DNA from: JAIBJP01 sp035601195
GTDB lineage: Bacteria > Actinomycetota > Thermoleophilia > Gaiellales > Gaiellaceae
Assembly: GCA_035601195.1 (NCBI GenBank)
Contig: DATNOU010000101.1
Span: 1 to 64,000 of the forward strand
Reading direction: 5' to 3'
Length of the DNA stretch: 64,000 nt
Each line of letters begins with the position of its first letter. Position 1 is the stretch's first letter. Of this stretch, positions 41,524-50,122 are shown one piece after another. A program made the position numbers and the translations under genes. The notes under the pieces are model-generated. The model ran no database searches. It saw nothing but the letters and a program-made list of their open reading frames with translations, and was not told the DNA's origin.

Positions 41524-41847
41524 ATGTGGTGGGCCGTGAGCGAGAACTGGCGCGTGCAGCTCCCCGCCGCGGTGCAAGAGCCCTTCGACGTGTACGTGAA
41601 CGGCGTGGCCCAGCGCCGCGGCGCCGACTACGAGTTGCGCGGGCGCGAGCTCGTCTTCTCGAAGGCCCTGGCGAAAGAAGGGCGCCTAGGCCCGTTGCGG
41701 TGGCTCTCGATCTTCCTGGGAGTTGCGGGCACGTACCGCAAGAACGACAGCGTCGATGTCGTCTACCAGGCCGGCGGGCAGCGAACCGTCGCGGCGGCCC
41801 TCCCCATCACGCCTCCTGATGGGACAGACCCCGACTCGCCGCAGTAG
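41524..41847 (+). CDS. Small conserved-looking protein of unknown function
   Basis: 107 residues from ATG 41524 (GTG 41536 is possible). It is predicted soluble and beta-rich, with PAAVQEPFDVYVNGVAQRRG, an aromatic-poor core and AGTYRKNDSVDVVYQ near the end. I do not recognise a named family. The frame stays open further upstream, but those residues look non-coding and cross the hairpin at 41488. Its end overlaps the convergent DUF4395 gene by 41 bases. Confidence 0.6.
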   Translation: MWWAVSENWRVQLPAAVQEPFDVYVNGVAQRRGADYELRGRELVFSKALAKEGRLGPLRWLSIFLGVAGTYRKNDSVDVVYQAGGQRTVAAALPITPPDGTDPDSPQ

Positions 41848-42313
41848 CCGGAGCGCAGGTTTCGCAGAGCTCGACGCCGCGGAAGCGCGCCAGCAGCCTG
41901 TAGATCTGACAGCCGACGCAGAACCCCGTTGTCGCCGACAGCAGCGCGAGGCCGGCTACGAGCAGGCCGAGCGTCCAGCCGAGCGCGTGGAAGCCCAGCG
42001 CGTGGATGAGCGCGGCCGAGCCGAGCACGGCGATGCCGATCACGTTGGCGAAACGGGGCGGACGAGCGTCCTCGATGAGGCCCTCGCCGAACCGAGGCTG
42101 AAGCGCCTCGAAATAGAACAGACAGGGGAGACACCAGCGCCGGCCGAGCGTCACCCCGACGGCGAGCTGCGCGTCCAGAATCGCCAGCAGCGGCCACCAC
42201 CCGGTCACGAAGGCAGCCAGCGCCAGGAGTCCGATCACGGCCTGTGTGAACCGCGGCGCCCGGGCGTCGATGACCGTTAGGTCCCGATAGGGGTCGACCG
42301 AGCGTTGCTTCAC
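41807..42313 (-). CDS. DUF4395 family integral membrane protein
   Basis: 168 residues from GTG 42313 (MKQRSVDPYRD). DARAPRFTQAVIG is the typical DUF4395 beginning. Four hydrophobic helices follow, with the pattern RRWCLPCLFYFEALQPRFG between them and PPRFANVIGIAVLG in the middle. C-terminal cysteines (GFCVGCQIYRLL and CETC) could form a disulfide or metal site. Family members often accompany thioredoxin or rhodanese genes, but none is adjacent here. Function unknown. Confidence 0.85.
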   Translation of the reverse strand: MKQRSVDPYRDLTVIDARAPRFTQAVIGLLALAAFVTGWWPLLAILDAQLAVGVTLGRRWCLPCLFYFEALQPRFGEGLIEDARPPRFANVIGIAVLGSAALIHALGFHALGWTLGLLVAGLALLSATTGFCVGCQIYRLLARFRGVELCETCAPATAASRGLSHQEA

Positions 42314-42391
42314 TTTGTGAAGTCTAGCGTGCCACGAGGGTTTGCCGAAACGAGTCGAACCCTCGCCGAGCAACAATCCAGGCGAGCATAA

Positions 42392-42991
42392 ATGACGTTC
42401 GAGGAACCGAACTCCAACCCGCTCCTTGCCGCTCTCGGAAGCGCCGACGCGCGCAAGCGGGAGAATGCTGCCAACGCGCTGATTGCCGCTCCCGACCCGC
42501 GCGCGGAAGACCCGCTCCTCGAGGCACTCCACGATCACGAGGCCGGGGTGCGCGGCATGGCGGCGCTCGCGATCGGCTCGCTCGGCTCCCGCCGGGCTGT
42601 GCCGCGTCTGCTCGAGCTGACGCAGGACGCAGATTGGTTCGTGCGCGTGTCCGCGCTGAACGGGTTGGGCTACATCGATGAGGCACTTCCGGCTGAGAAC
42701 GCCTTGGTGGCAATCGGGGACGATGAGCCGCTCGTGCGTCAGGCGGCGGCGCTCAATATGGGCGGCTCTTCGGATCCGGCCGCTGTGGACGTGCTCGTGG
42801 AGGCGCTCCTGCACGACTCGGATTGGGCCGTCCGCGAGGCCGCCGCCGATGCCCTTGGTCAGATCGGAGATCCGAGGGCGGTCGAATCGCTCCGCCGCGC
42901 GGCGGCCCTCTGGCGGGTGGTTATCAGCTGGCGCGTCGTGCGAGCGGCGCGCCGGGCCCTTCACCGGATCGAGGCTGCCGGGAGCACCTAG
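42392..42991 (+). CDS. HEAT-repeat (PBS lyase-like) protein
   Basis: 199 residues built from about five tandem 31-residue helical repeats, each with the D-x-x-V-R-x-x-A-x-x-x-L/I-G pattern (for example DHEAGVRGMAALAIGSLG and DSDWAVREAAADALGQIG). Such solenoids serve as protein-interaction scaffolds; no catalytic residues are seen. Its stop shares the bases CTAG with the stop of the convergent histidine kinase. Confidence 0.9.
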   Translation: MTFEEPNSNPLLAALGSADARKRENAANALIAAPDPRAEDPLLEALHDHEAGVRGMAALAIGSLGSRRAVPRLLELTQDADWFVRVSALNGLGYIDEALPAENALVAIGDDEPLVRQAAALNMGGSSDPAAVDVLVEALLHDSDWAVREAAADALGQIGDPRAVESLRRAAALWRVVISWRVVRAARRALHRIEAAGST

Positions 42992-44697
42992 TGGTTGTTG
43001 AGCTCGCGGGGAAGGACGAGCTCGAAGCGGGCTCCGTGCGGGGTGGCCTCCTCGTAGAGCAGGTCGCCCCCGTGGGCCTGCGCATACGACTTCGCGATGG
43101 CGAGCCCCAGCCCGGCTCCCTCGGTCCGTTCGCCACCCGAAGAGCCGCTCCGTGTGAACCGCTCGAACAGCTGGGGCACAAACTCCGCCGGCACGCCGTG
43201 GCCATGGTCCTCGACGCGCAGCCGGAAATGTCTGTCGCGCTGCTCAGCGGAGATCTCGATCGGCGCCGCGCCGTATCGAGTCGCATTCACGATCAGGTTC
43301 GAGACGATGCGGTCGAACGCGTTCGGATCCACGAGCGCCTCGAGGTCGACCGGAACGTTCACGGTCACTTCCTCGGCTCCCTCGGTCGCCACGAGCCCGA
43401 GGAGCTCCTGCACCCGGCTGAACACGTTCAGAGGTTGCGGGTCGATGCGGATCCCGTTCGCCTCCAGCCGGGAGAGGTCGAGTAGCTGGTCGACCAGGCG
43501 GCGCATCCTGTCCGTCTGCTCGTAGAGCGTCTGGCGAAGACGCCGGATCTGATCGTCCTCGAGCAGGTCACCACGGAGGTGGAGCGTCGAGGCGATGCCG
43601 TGGATGACCGAGGCCGGCGTTCGCAGCTCGTGCGAGGCGAGCGCGATGAAGTTGGTCTTGAGCTGGTCGGCCTCCTGAAGCGCCTTCCGCTCTCGCATGA
43701 CCTGGGACTTTCGCTCGTAGGCGAGCAGGGCGAAGCCGCCGAGGGCTCGCAGAAGCTCGAACTCTTCCTGGGCGAAGAGCGGGGCGTACGGGCTCGTCCA
43801 CGCGACGACCGCGCCCTGGCCCAGGTCGAAACGTTTGCCTTCGGCCCTCTCGGCTGCCTCTTGCGGATCGACGCCGTAGGCCCCGAGCACGCGATCGTCG
43901 GCGTCGAGAAGAGCGACTCCACGCGCGCCGACGATGGCGGCCATCCGCGGGAGCACGATCCGGGTGACGTCCTCCGGCTCGGCGGCCACGAGCAGCTCGT
44001 CGACGGAACGGCGCAGAAGCTCCTCCTCGGGCTCCCGCCAGAGCTTCCGTAGGGCCTTGGGGGGCGCGAAGCCGAAGAAGAAGAGGAACATGCTGGCGAG
44101 GGTCAGCAAGCCCTGCACCACCTCGAACGTGGGTGACGGGTCCGAGGCGGCCAACCCGGCGAGGATGAGCACGATGCTGAGCGCGATCGCCCCCACCGCG
44201 AGCAGTCGCATCCGGTGCCGCACCACCGTCGGCTGACCTTCTCCGGCCCGCCAGAGGCGAAGGGCGACGAAGAGCGAAAGCGCCGTCCACTGCACCAGCA
44301 GCGCGATGACGAAGATGGTGAAGGACGCCGACCGCGGCTCGCCTTGGTCGGGAACGTCCGGGAGGGCGAGGCTCCACACGACGAGCGCAGCGGTGGCGCC
44401 GGCGGCCGCCAGCTCGATCCAGCGAGCCGGGCGCCCGAACGAGGCGGCGAACCGGTAGAGCGAATAGGGGAAAAGGGCGATCAGGGCGACGAGCACCTTG
44501 GTGATCCAGAGCTGGGGATCGCCAGCGGCGTCGGCGATTTCCCCCGTCACGGCGACGATCGCGAGCAACCCGAAGGTCGCGAATGCCCAGAAGGCCGCCT
44601 CGCCTCGCTGCGCGCGCCACCTTTGTAGGCAGACAATCGCGAGCACGCCGAAGGCCGCGATGTTGACGTACTGCAGCGCGCTCGCCAGGGAGTTCAT
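42988..44697 (-). CDS. Membrane sensor histidine kinase with GAF-like domain
   Basis: 569 residues from ATG 44697 (MNSLASALQYV). The N-terminal half has about seven membrane helices with short loops, followed by a GAF-like domain (about 260-370), HisKA with SHELRTPAS, and HATPase with EDHGHGVP and GLGLAIAKS. The seven-helix sensor resembles 7TM or MASE-like receptors, with the ligand probably within the membrane. No response regulator lies next to it, so it is an orphan kinase. It diverges from sucA across 156 bases. Confidence 0.9.
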   Translation of the reverse strand: MNSLASALQYVNIAAFGVLAIVCLQRWRAQRGEAAFWAFATFGLLAIVAVTGEIADAAGDPQLWITKVLVALIALFPYSLYRFAASFGRPARWIELAAAGATAALVVWSLALPDVPDQGEPRSASFTIFVIALLVQWTALSLFVALRLWRAGEGQPTVVRHRMRLLAVGAIALSIVLILAGLAASDPSPTFEVVQGLLTLASMFLFFFGFAPPKALRKLWREPEEELLRRSVDELLVAAEPEDVTRIVLPRMAAIVGARGVALLDADDRVLGAYGVDPQEAAERAEGKRFDLGQGAVVAWTSPYAPLFAQEEFELLRALGGFALLAYERKSQVMRERKALQEADQLKTNFIALASHELRTPASVIHGIASTLHLRGDLLEDDQIRRLRQTLYEQTDRMRRLVDQLLDLSRLEANGIRIDPQPLNVFSRVQELLGLVATEGAEEVTVNVPVDLEALVDPNAFDRIVSNLIVNATRYGAAPIEISAEQRDRHFRLRVEDHGHGVPAEFVPQLFERFTRSGSSGGERTEGAGLGLAIAKSYAQAHGGDLLYEEATPHGARFELVLPRELNNH

Positions 44698-44853
44698 GGC
44701 CGTCAGCGCGCCGCGCAGCCTTGGGCCGGAGCTCGCCGCACCTCGGAAATGTAGCGCCTGCCCCGGATTCTTCTCCTGCGCCGGCAGTCCGCGAGCCTCC
44801 ACGTGCGTCGGGGCGGCGAGAGTCGAAAGACGCAGTCGCTATCCTCAAAGTAA

Positions 44854-47673
44854 GTGTCTGTCAAGCGGTTCGAGGACCTCAACTCAGGGTTCGTTCAGGA
44901 GCTCTTCGCGCAGTACCTGGCCTCCCCCGAGGCAGTGGACCCTGCGTGGCGTGCGCTCTTCGACCAAGCGCCCGAGGATCTCGTCGAGGCAAATCCTCTC
45001 GTCCAGCGCATCCGCGAGCTCTATCCGGGTGCCGCCGACGGAGGTAACGGAGCACCGGCCGCAGCCGAGGCGCCGCCCGTTCTGCTCGGGGCTGTCGCCG
45101 CCGCGATGGCGCTCGTGAAGGCACATCGCATGCACGGCCACCTCGCCGCGCGGCTCGATCCTCTCGGCAGCGAGCCCGTCGGAGATCCCGCGCTCGAGCC
45201 CGAGCGCCTGGAGCCGCGTCTCACCGAAGATCTGATGCGGCAGATCCCGGCCAAGGTCCTGAGGGTGCATGTGCCCGGGCAGACGCTCGCGGACGCTCTC
45301 CCTCATCTACGGGAGACCTACTGCGGGACGATGGCCTACGAGATCGAGCACATCTCGAACCACGAGGAACGCGTCTGGCTTCGCACGGCGATCGAGTCGG
45401 GTCGTTATCGCAAGCCGCTCTCCCCGGAGGAGAAGAAGGCCCTGCTCCGGCGCCTGACTGAAGTCGAGGGCATGGAGCGCTATCTGCGCCGCGCCTTTCT
45501 CGGCCAGAAGCAGTTCTCCATCGAAGGAGTCGACGTCATGGTCCCGATGCTCGACCAGGCGATCGAGCTCGGTTCGGCGGATGGAGCACGTGAGGTCGTG
45601 ATCGGCATGGCCCACCGCGGCCGGCTGAACGTCCTCGCCCACATCGTCGGCCGTCCGTATGACGTGATCCTGCGGGAGTTCGAGGGCGAGCGCGTCCTCG
45701 ACGCCGTCGGCCTCGACCCGGAAGGCGGCTCCGGCGACGTGAAGTACCACCTCGGCGCGCTCGGCGTTCGCAAGACCGAGAGCGGCGACACCCGCATCAC
45801 GCTAGCTTCGAACCCCAGCCACCTCGAGTACGTCGACCCGGTGGTCGAAGGCGAGACTCGCGCCTGCCAGACCAACCACGAGACGCGAGAGTGGACGCAC
45901 GATCCGCGCTCCGCGCTCGCCGTCCTGATCCACGGCGACGCGGCCTTCCCGGGGCAGGGCGTCGTCGCGGAGACGCTCAACCTCCAGTCGCTTCCCGGCT
46001 ACTCGACCGGTGGGACCCTGCACATCATCGCCAACAACCAGATCGGCTTTACGACCGATCCGGACGAAGGGCGGTCCACCCGCTACTCGAGCGACCTCGC
46101 CAAGGGGTTCGACAACCCGATCGTCCACGTGAACGCCGACGACGCCGAAGCGGCGATCGCCTCCGTCCGCCTCGCCATGGCCTTTCGCGACCGCTTCCGC
46201 AAGGACGTGGTCGTCGATCTCGTGGGCTACCGCCGCTTCGGTCACAACGAAGGCGACGAGCCCGCGTACACGCAGCCGCTGATGTACAAGAAGATCGAGG
46301 AGCACCCGACGGTGCGCGAGCAGTACGCCGCTGCGCTCGTCCAGGCCGGCGTCGTCCAGCAGGCCGAGGTCGACGAGCTCGTGGAGAGCGTTCAGCAGGC
46401 GATCAAGAAGGCGCACGAGGTCCTCAAGCAGGCCATCGCAGCGGGCAGCGCCCGCCCGGAGGAAGAGAAGCGGCCCGGCCGCGGCAGCGATGCGCCGATC
46501 GAGACCGCCGCGCCCGAGGAGCTCCTAGTCGATCTCAACGACCGGCTGCTGCAGGTTCCCGAGGGCTTCACCATCCACCCAAAGCTCCAGAAGCAGCTCG
46601 AGCGTCGCAAGGAGACGATCGGCGAGGAGGGCGGCATGGACTGGGCCCAGGCAGAGGGCCTTGCCTTTGCGAGCCTGCTCGTCGAGGGCGTACCCGTCCG
46701 GCTCACCGGGCAGGACACCGAGCGCGGAACCTTCTCGCATCGCCACCTCGTCCTCCATGACTACGAGACGGGAGAGAAGTACGCGCCGATGGAGCACCTG
46801 CCGAGCGCGTCCGCTCCTTTCCAGGTCTACAACTCGCCTCTCTCGGAGATGGCTGCCCTCGGCTTCGAGTATGGCTACTCGGTCGCGTGCCCACGCGCCC
46901 TCGTCCTCTGGGAGGCGCAGTTCGGGGACTTCATCAACTCCGCCCAGGTGATCGTCGACCAGTTCATCGTCTCGGGGCTCTCGAAGTGGCAGCAGAGCTC
47001 CCGGCTCGCGTTGCTTCTTCCGCACGGGTACGAGGGCAATGGCCCCGAGCACTCGAGCGCGCGGCTCGAGCGCTTCATGCAGCTCGCCGCGCAGGAGAAC
47101 ATCCGGATCGTCAACTGCTCGACGGCGGCCCAGTACTTCCATGTCATCCGTCGTCAGGCGCTGCATCCCAAGCCGCGGCCGCTCATCCTCCTGACGCCCA
47201 AGGGCCTTCTGCGGCTGAAGGAGTCGAGCTCCCATCTGAACGACCTCGCGAAGGGGTCCTTCCGCCCGATCCTCGACGACCCGACGCTGGACGAGGAGGG
47301 GCGCCGCCGTGCGGGGCGCCTCGTGCTCTGCTCGGGCAAGGTGTACTACGACATCGTCGGCCACGAAGCGCGCAAGCGGGCCGAGGGCGTCTCTGTCGCC
47401 CGGCTCGAGCAGCTCTATCCGTTTCCCGTCGCCGCGTACGACGAGCTGCTTTCCCGCTACCCGAACATCACCGAGCTCGTCTGGGCGCAGGAGGAACCTC
47501 AGAACATGGGCGCGTGGAGAGCGGTCCGGCACCGTCTCGAAGAGGGACTGCCGGCCGAGGTGGAGCTTCGCTACGTCGGCCGCCCGTGGCGGGCGAGCCC
47601 CAGCGAGGGCTACCCGACCGCGCACCTGATCGAGCAGGACCGGATCGCGCGCGAGGCGCTCGGCGCCTACTAA
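44854..47673 (+). CDS. sucA: 2-oxoglutarate dehydrogenase E1 component
   Basis: Decarboxylates 2-oxoglutarate with thiamine diphosphate in the TCA cycle. 939 residues from GTG 44854. The N-terminal SVKRFEDLNSGFVQELFAQYL segment is the E2-binding start. MAHRGRLNVLAHIVGRP (His254) and the ThDP motif region RRFGHNEGDEP follow, then MDWAQAEGLAFASLL and HGYEGNGPEHSSARLERF in the pyrimidine and C-terminal domains. It is the simple E1 architecture of E. coli; the catalytic E2 domain fused in mycobacterial and corynebacterial KGD/OdhA is absent. No sucB or lpd gene is adjacent. Confidence 0.96.
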   Translation: MSVKRFEDLNSGFVQELFAQYLASPEAVDPAWRALFDQAPEDLVEANPLVQRIRELYPGAADGGNGAPAAAEAPPVLLGAVAAAMALVKAHRMHGHLAARLDPLGSEPVGDPALEPERLEPRLTEDLMRQIPAKVLRVHVPGQTLADALPHLRETYCGTMAYEIEHISNHEERVWLRTAIESGRYRKPLSPEEKKALLRRLTEVEGMERYLRRAFLGQKQFSIEGVDVMVPMLDQAIELGSADGAREVVIGMAHRGRLNVLAHIVGRPYDVILREFEGERVLDAVGLDPEGGSGDVKYHLGALGVRKTESGDTRITLASNPSHLEYVDPVVEGETRACQTNHETREWTHDPRSALAVLIHGDAAFPGQGVVAETLNLQSLPGYSTGGTLHIIANNQIGFTTDPDEGRSTRYSSDLAKGFDNPIVHVNADDAEAAIASVRLAMAFRDRFRKDVVVDLVGYRRFGHNEGDEPAYTQPLMYKKIEEHPTVREQYAAALVQAGVVQQAEVDELVESVQQAIKKAHEVLKQAIAAGSARPEEEKRPGRGSDAPIETAAPEELLVDLNDRLLQVPEGFTIHPKLQKQLERRKETIGEEGGMDWAQAEGLAFASLLVEGVPVRLTGQDTERGTFSHRHLVLHDYETGEKYAPMEHLPSASAPFQVYNSPLSEMAALGFEYGYSVACPRALVLWEAQFGDFINSAQVIVDQFIVSGLSKWQQSSRLALLLPHGYEGNGPEHSSARLERFMQLAAQENIRIVNCSTAAQYFHVIRRQALHPKPRPLILLTPKGLLRLKESSSHLNDLAKGSFRPILDDPTLDEEGRRRAGRLVLCSGKVYYDIVGHEARKRAEGVSVARLEQLYPFPVAAYDELLSRYPNITELVWAQEEPQNMGAWRAVRHRLEEGLPAEVELRYVGRPWRASPSEGYPTAHLIEQDRIAREALGAY

Positions 47674-48581
47674 ACGGCCTCGGAGCGGGGGCCGACGCGC
47701 CCGGACGTTCGCACGAAACCTGTGAGCGGGCTCCAGCCGGCGGCCTGGGAGGCTCCCTCCCGACGAGGATCGAAGGCGTCCTGGAGACCATCGGCGATGA
47801 AGTTGACGGCCACGGCGAGGAGAGCAATGGCCGCGCTGGGGAGGATGAGGAAGTAAGGGTTGTTACGACTCAGTCCGTCCTGGGCGATGTTCCCCCAAGT
47901 CGCCGCGGGTGCGTTGATCCCGAGGCCCAGCACGGAGACGAACGCCTCGCCGAGGATGATGCCGGGAAGCTCGAGGAGGACCGCGACAAGCAAGACCCCA
48001 AACGTATTCGGCACGAGATGGCGCAGGAAGATGTGGTGGCGACGGGCCCCCAGGGCCCGCGCCGCACGCACGAAGTCGTTCTGTTTGAGCGCGAGTATCT
48101 GGCTGCGTACGAGTCGTGCCGTCGTCATCCAGCTGAAGAGCGAAAGGGCGAGGATGACGGTGAAGATGCTTCCATTTGCACCGATGAGGACGAGGACGAT
48201 GAGCACCCAGGGTAGGCGTGGGATGGCGAAGAGCCCGTCGACGATTCGCATCATCAGATCGTCGACCTTGCGCCCCGCCAGCCCCGAGACGGCTCCGTAC
48301 AGGAGGCCGAGCACGAGGATGATCCCGGTGGCCATCAGTGCGATGAACATCGTCGTGCGCCCGCCGAGGGCCATCCGTTCGAGCAAGTCGCGACCGAAGA
48401 GGTCCGTGCCCAGCAGGTGCCTCGGGGTGGGCGTCTCCAGCTTCTGGCTGAAATCGACGGCATAAGGGTCGTAAGGGGAGAGCGGCGGCGCGGCAAGGCA
48501 GAACAAGATGAGGGCGCCAAGCCCGACAGCAGCCCACACAGCCGACCGGTTGCCGCGGTAACGGCCCCACGCGGCCCTCAT
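47670..48581 (-). CDS. DppC/OppC-type ABC permease
   Basis: 303 residues with about six membrane helices of the BPD_transp_1 family. HLLGTDLFGRDLLERMALGGR is the OppC-N region, and the EAA loop is FVRAARALGARRHHIFLRHLVPN. The start overlaps the DppB stop (ATGA). Imports peptides, nickel or other small solutes; the substrate is unknown because no binding protein or ATPase is nearby. The 3' end overlaps the sucA end by 4 bases. Confidence 0.93.
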   Translation of the reverse strand: MRAAWGRYRGNRSAVWAAVGLGALILFCLAAPPLSPYDPYAVDFSQKLETPTPRHLLGTDLFGRDLLERMALGGRTTMFIALMATGIILVLGLLYGAVSGLAGRKVDDLMMRIVDGLFAIPRLPWVLIVLVLIGANGSIFTVILALSLFSWMTTARLVRSQILALKQNDFVRAARALGARRHHIFLRHLVPNTFGVLLVAVLLELPGIILGEAFVSVLGLGINAPAATWGNIAQDGLSRNNPYFLILPSAAIALLAVAVNFIADGLQDAFDPRREGASQAAGWSPLTGFVRTSGRVGPRSEAV

Positions 48582-49504
48582 GCGACCTGCTTTTCGACTA
48601 GTCGGCGGTCGAGCAGCACGGCGACGAAGTCCGCAATGAGATTGGCGAAGATCACAAGGACTGCGAGCGCGACGGTCAGTCCCATGACCATTGGGTAGTC
48701 CCGGTTCAAAGTCGCAGTGAGGTAGTACTGCGCTGCGCCCGGGATCCCGAACGCAGACTCGACGAAAAAAGCCCCCGTCACGAGGAGCGCCAATGTGGGA
48801 ACTGCCGCGCTCAGGAACGGGACAAGGGAGTTGGGGACGACGTGACGCCAGACGATCCGGTCCGAATAGAGCCCCTTTGCGCGGGCCGTGCGAACATAGT
48901 CCTGCTCGAGAGTCTCGACCACGGCCGCGCGCATTAGCCGCGCGATGTACCCCGCCGGCGCGAGGCCGAGCGGGAGCGGGGGAACAATCCGAGCCTTCCA
49001 ACTTTCCCAGCCGGGCGGAACGAGGTGCCACTTGTTCACGAGATGGGTGGCGGCGAGATCCGAGAAAAGGAAGACCGGGACGACGAGGATGATCGTCGCG
49101 ATGACAGTCGCTACCCGGTCGACCCGTGTGTTCCGCGCCAGTGCGGCGACGAGGCCGAGGCCGACGCCGAGCGGGACGGCCCAGGCGGCGGCGAGCCCGG
49201 AGAGCGCGAGGGAGACGGGGAAGCGCTCCTTGATGACCTGATCGACGGTGACGTAGCGATTCGTGAGCGACGGGCCGAAGTCGAACGTGGAGACGTGCCT
49301 CACGTAGTTCCAGAACTCGACGAACCAGGGATCGTCGAGACCGTAGTAACGCTCGAAGCGGAGCTGAAGCGCGTACGGAACGCCCCCGAACTCGAGCCGG
49401 AAAGGGCTTCCGCCGATTCCGCGCATGAGAGCGAACGTGACCAGCATGACCACGAGGATGAGCGGGATCGTCCAGAGAAGTCTCCGGATGACGAAGGCGG
49501 TCAC
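48578..49504 (-). CDS. DppB/OppB-type ABC permease
   Basis: 308 residues. The N-terminus MTAFVIRRLLWTIPLILVVM is the typical first helix. A large periplasmic loop with YYGLDDPWFVEFWNY follows, then five more helices with the EAA motif YVRTARAKGLYSDRIVWRHVVPN. It forms a heterodimer with the following DppC. Preceded by 31 bases and a helical protein of unknown function on the same strand. Confidence 0.93.
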   Translation of the reverse strand: MTAFVIRRLLWTIPLILVVMLVTFALMRGIGGSPFRLEFGGVPYALQLRFERYYGLDDPWFVEFWNYVRHVSTFDFGPSLTNRYVTVDQVIKERFPVSLALSGLAAAWAVPLGVGLGLVAALARNTRVDRVATVIATIILVVPVFLFSDLAATHLVNKWHLVPPGWESWKARIVPPLPLGLAPAGYIARLMRAAVVETLEQDYVRTARAKGLYSDRIVWRHVVPNSLVPFLSAAVPTLALLVTGAFFVESAFGIPGAAQYYLTATLNRDYPMVMGLTVALAVLVIFANLIADFVAVLLDRRLVEKQVA

Positions 49505-49535
49505 GCTGGCTTAGACACCGGCGGCGGATGAAGAG

Positions 49536-50027
49536 TTAGACCGGGCTCTCGACCGCCAACGCCAGGCGAGCCGCCTCGATGCGGAGCCGCTCGAGTCCGG
49601 CAAGCTGCTCCTCGGCGCGCCGGCGAAGCTCGTCGAAGTCGAATTCGCGCAGCCGCGGCTCCGTTCCGGCGATCTCCTGCAGGGCGACCCACAGCGCCCT
49701 CTTGCCGGTCACGCCGAGCGCCAGGCCTTCGAGCTCCACGAGCCGGCTGAGCGGCGAATAACCGGTCAGCTGTCCGTTCAGCTTCAGACGGCCCACCCGC
49801 TCAAGCGTGAGAGCCAGCGCCCGCTTGAGGCGTGACTCGGGCACCCCGAGCCCGGCCATCAGGCGCTCCAGCGTCGCCCGGTCTTCGAGGATCTGGCCGA
49901 GCAGCCACGCGAGGAATTCGCCGAACGACGATCCGCGGTTTTCCCGTAGCGCCCGCTTCGCGAGCTCCGTGCCGACGACCTCGCCGGCCAGGTGGTCGTT
50001 CAGGTAGATGGCCAGCCTGCGGTTCAC
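49536..50027 (-). CDS. All-helical protein of unknown function
   Basis: 163 residues from GTG 50027 (MNRRLAIYLNDHLAGEVVG). It is predicted entirely alpha-helical. An H-x-A-G-x-x-x-x-x-x-L-A-K-R pattern and paired E-D/E residues (FGEFLAWLLGQILEDRATLERL) give it the look of a ferritin-like or four-helix bundle, but a di-iron ExxH motif is not evident. It lies directly upstream of dppB and may be cotranscribed. No family name can be given. Confidence 0.75.
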   Translation of the reverse strand: MNRRLAIYLNDHLAGEVVGTELAKRALRENRGSSFGEFLAWLLGQILEDRATLERLMAGLGVPESRLKRALALTLERVGRLKLNGQLTGYSPLSRLVELEGLALGVTGKRALWVALQEIAGTEPRLREFDFDELRRRAEEQLAGLERLRIEAARLALAVESPV

Positions 50028-50122
50028 AGTGTTCGCTTTGCCGCCTCCGTGCTGAGTGAAACGTCGGGCTGGATGCCCCGCGCGGGTGTCGAGCCGTCCG
50101 CGCCACCGCCGATGCTGCACGT

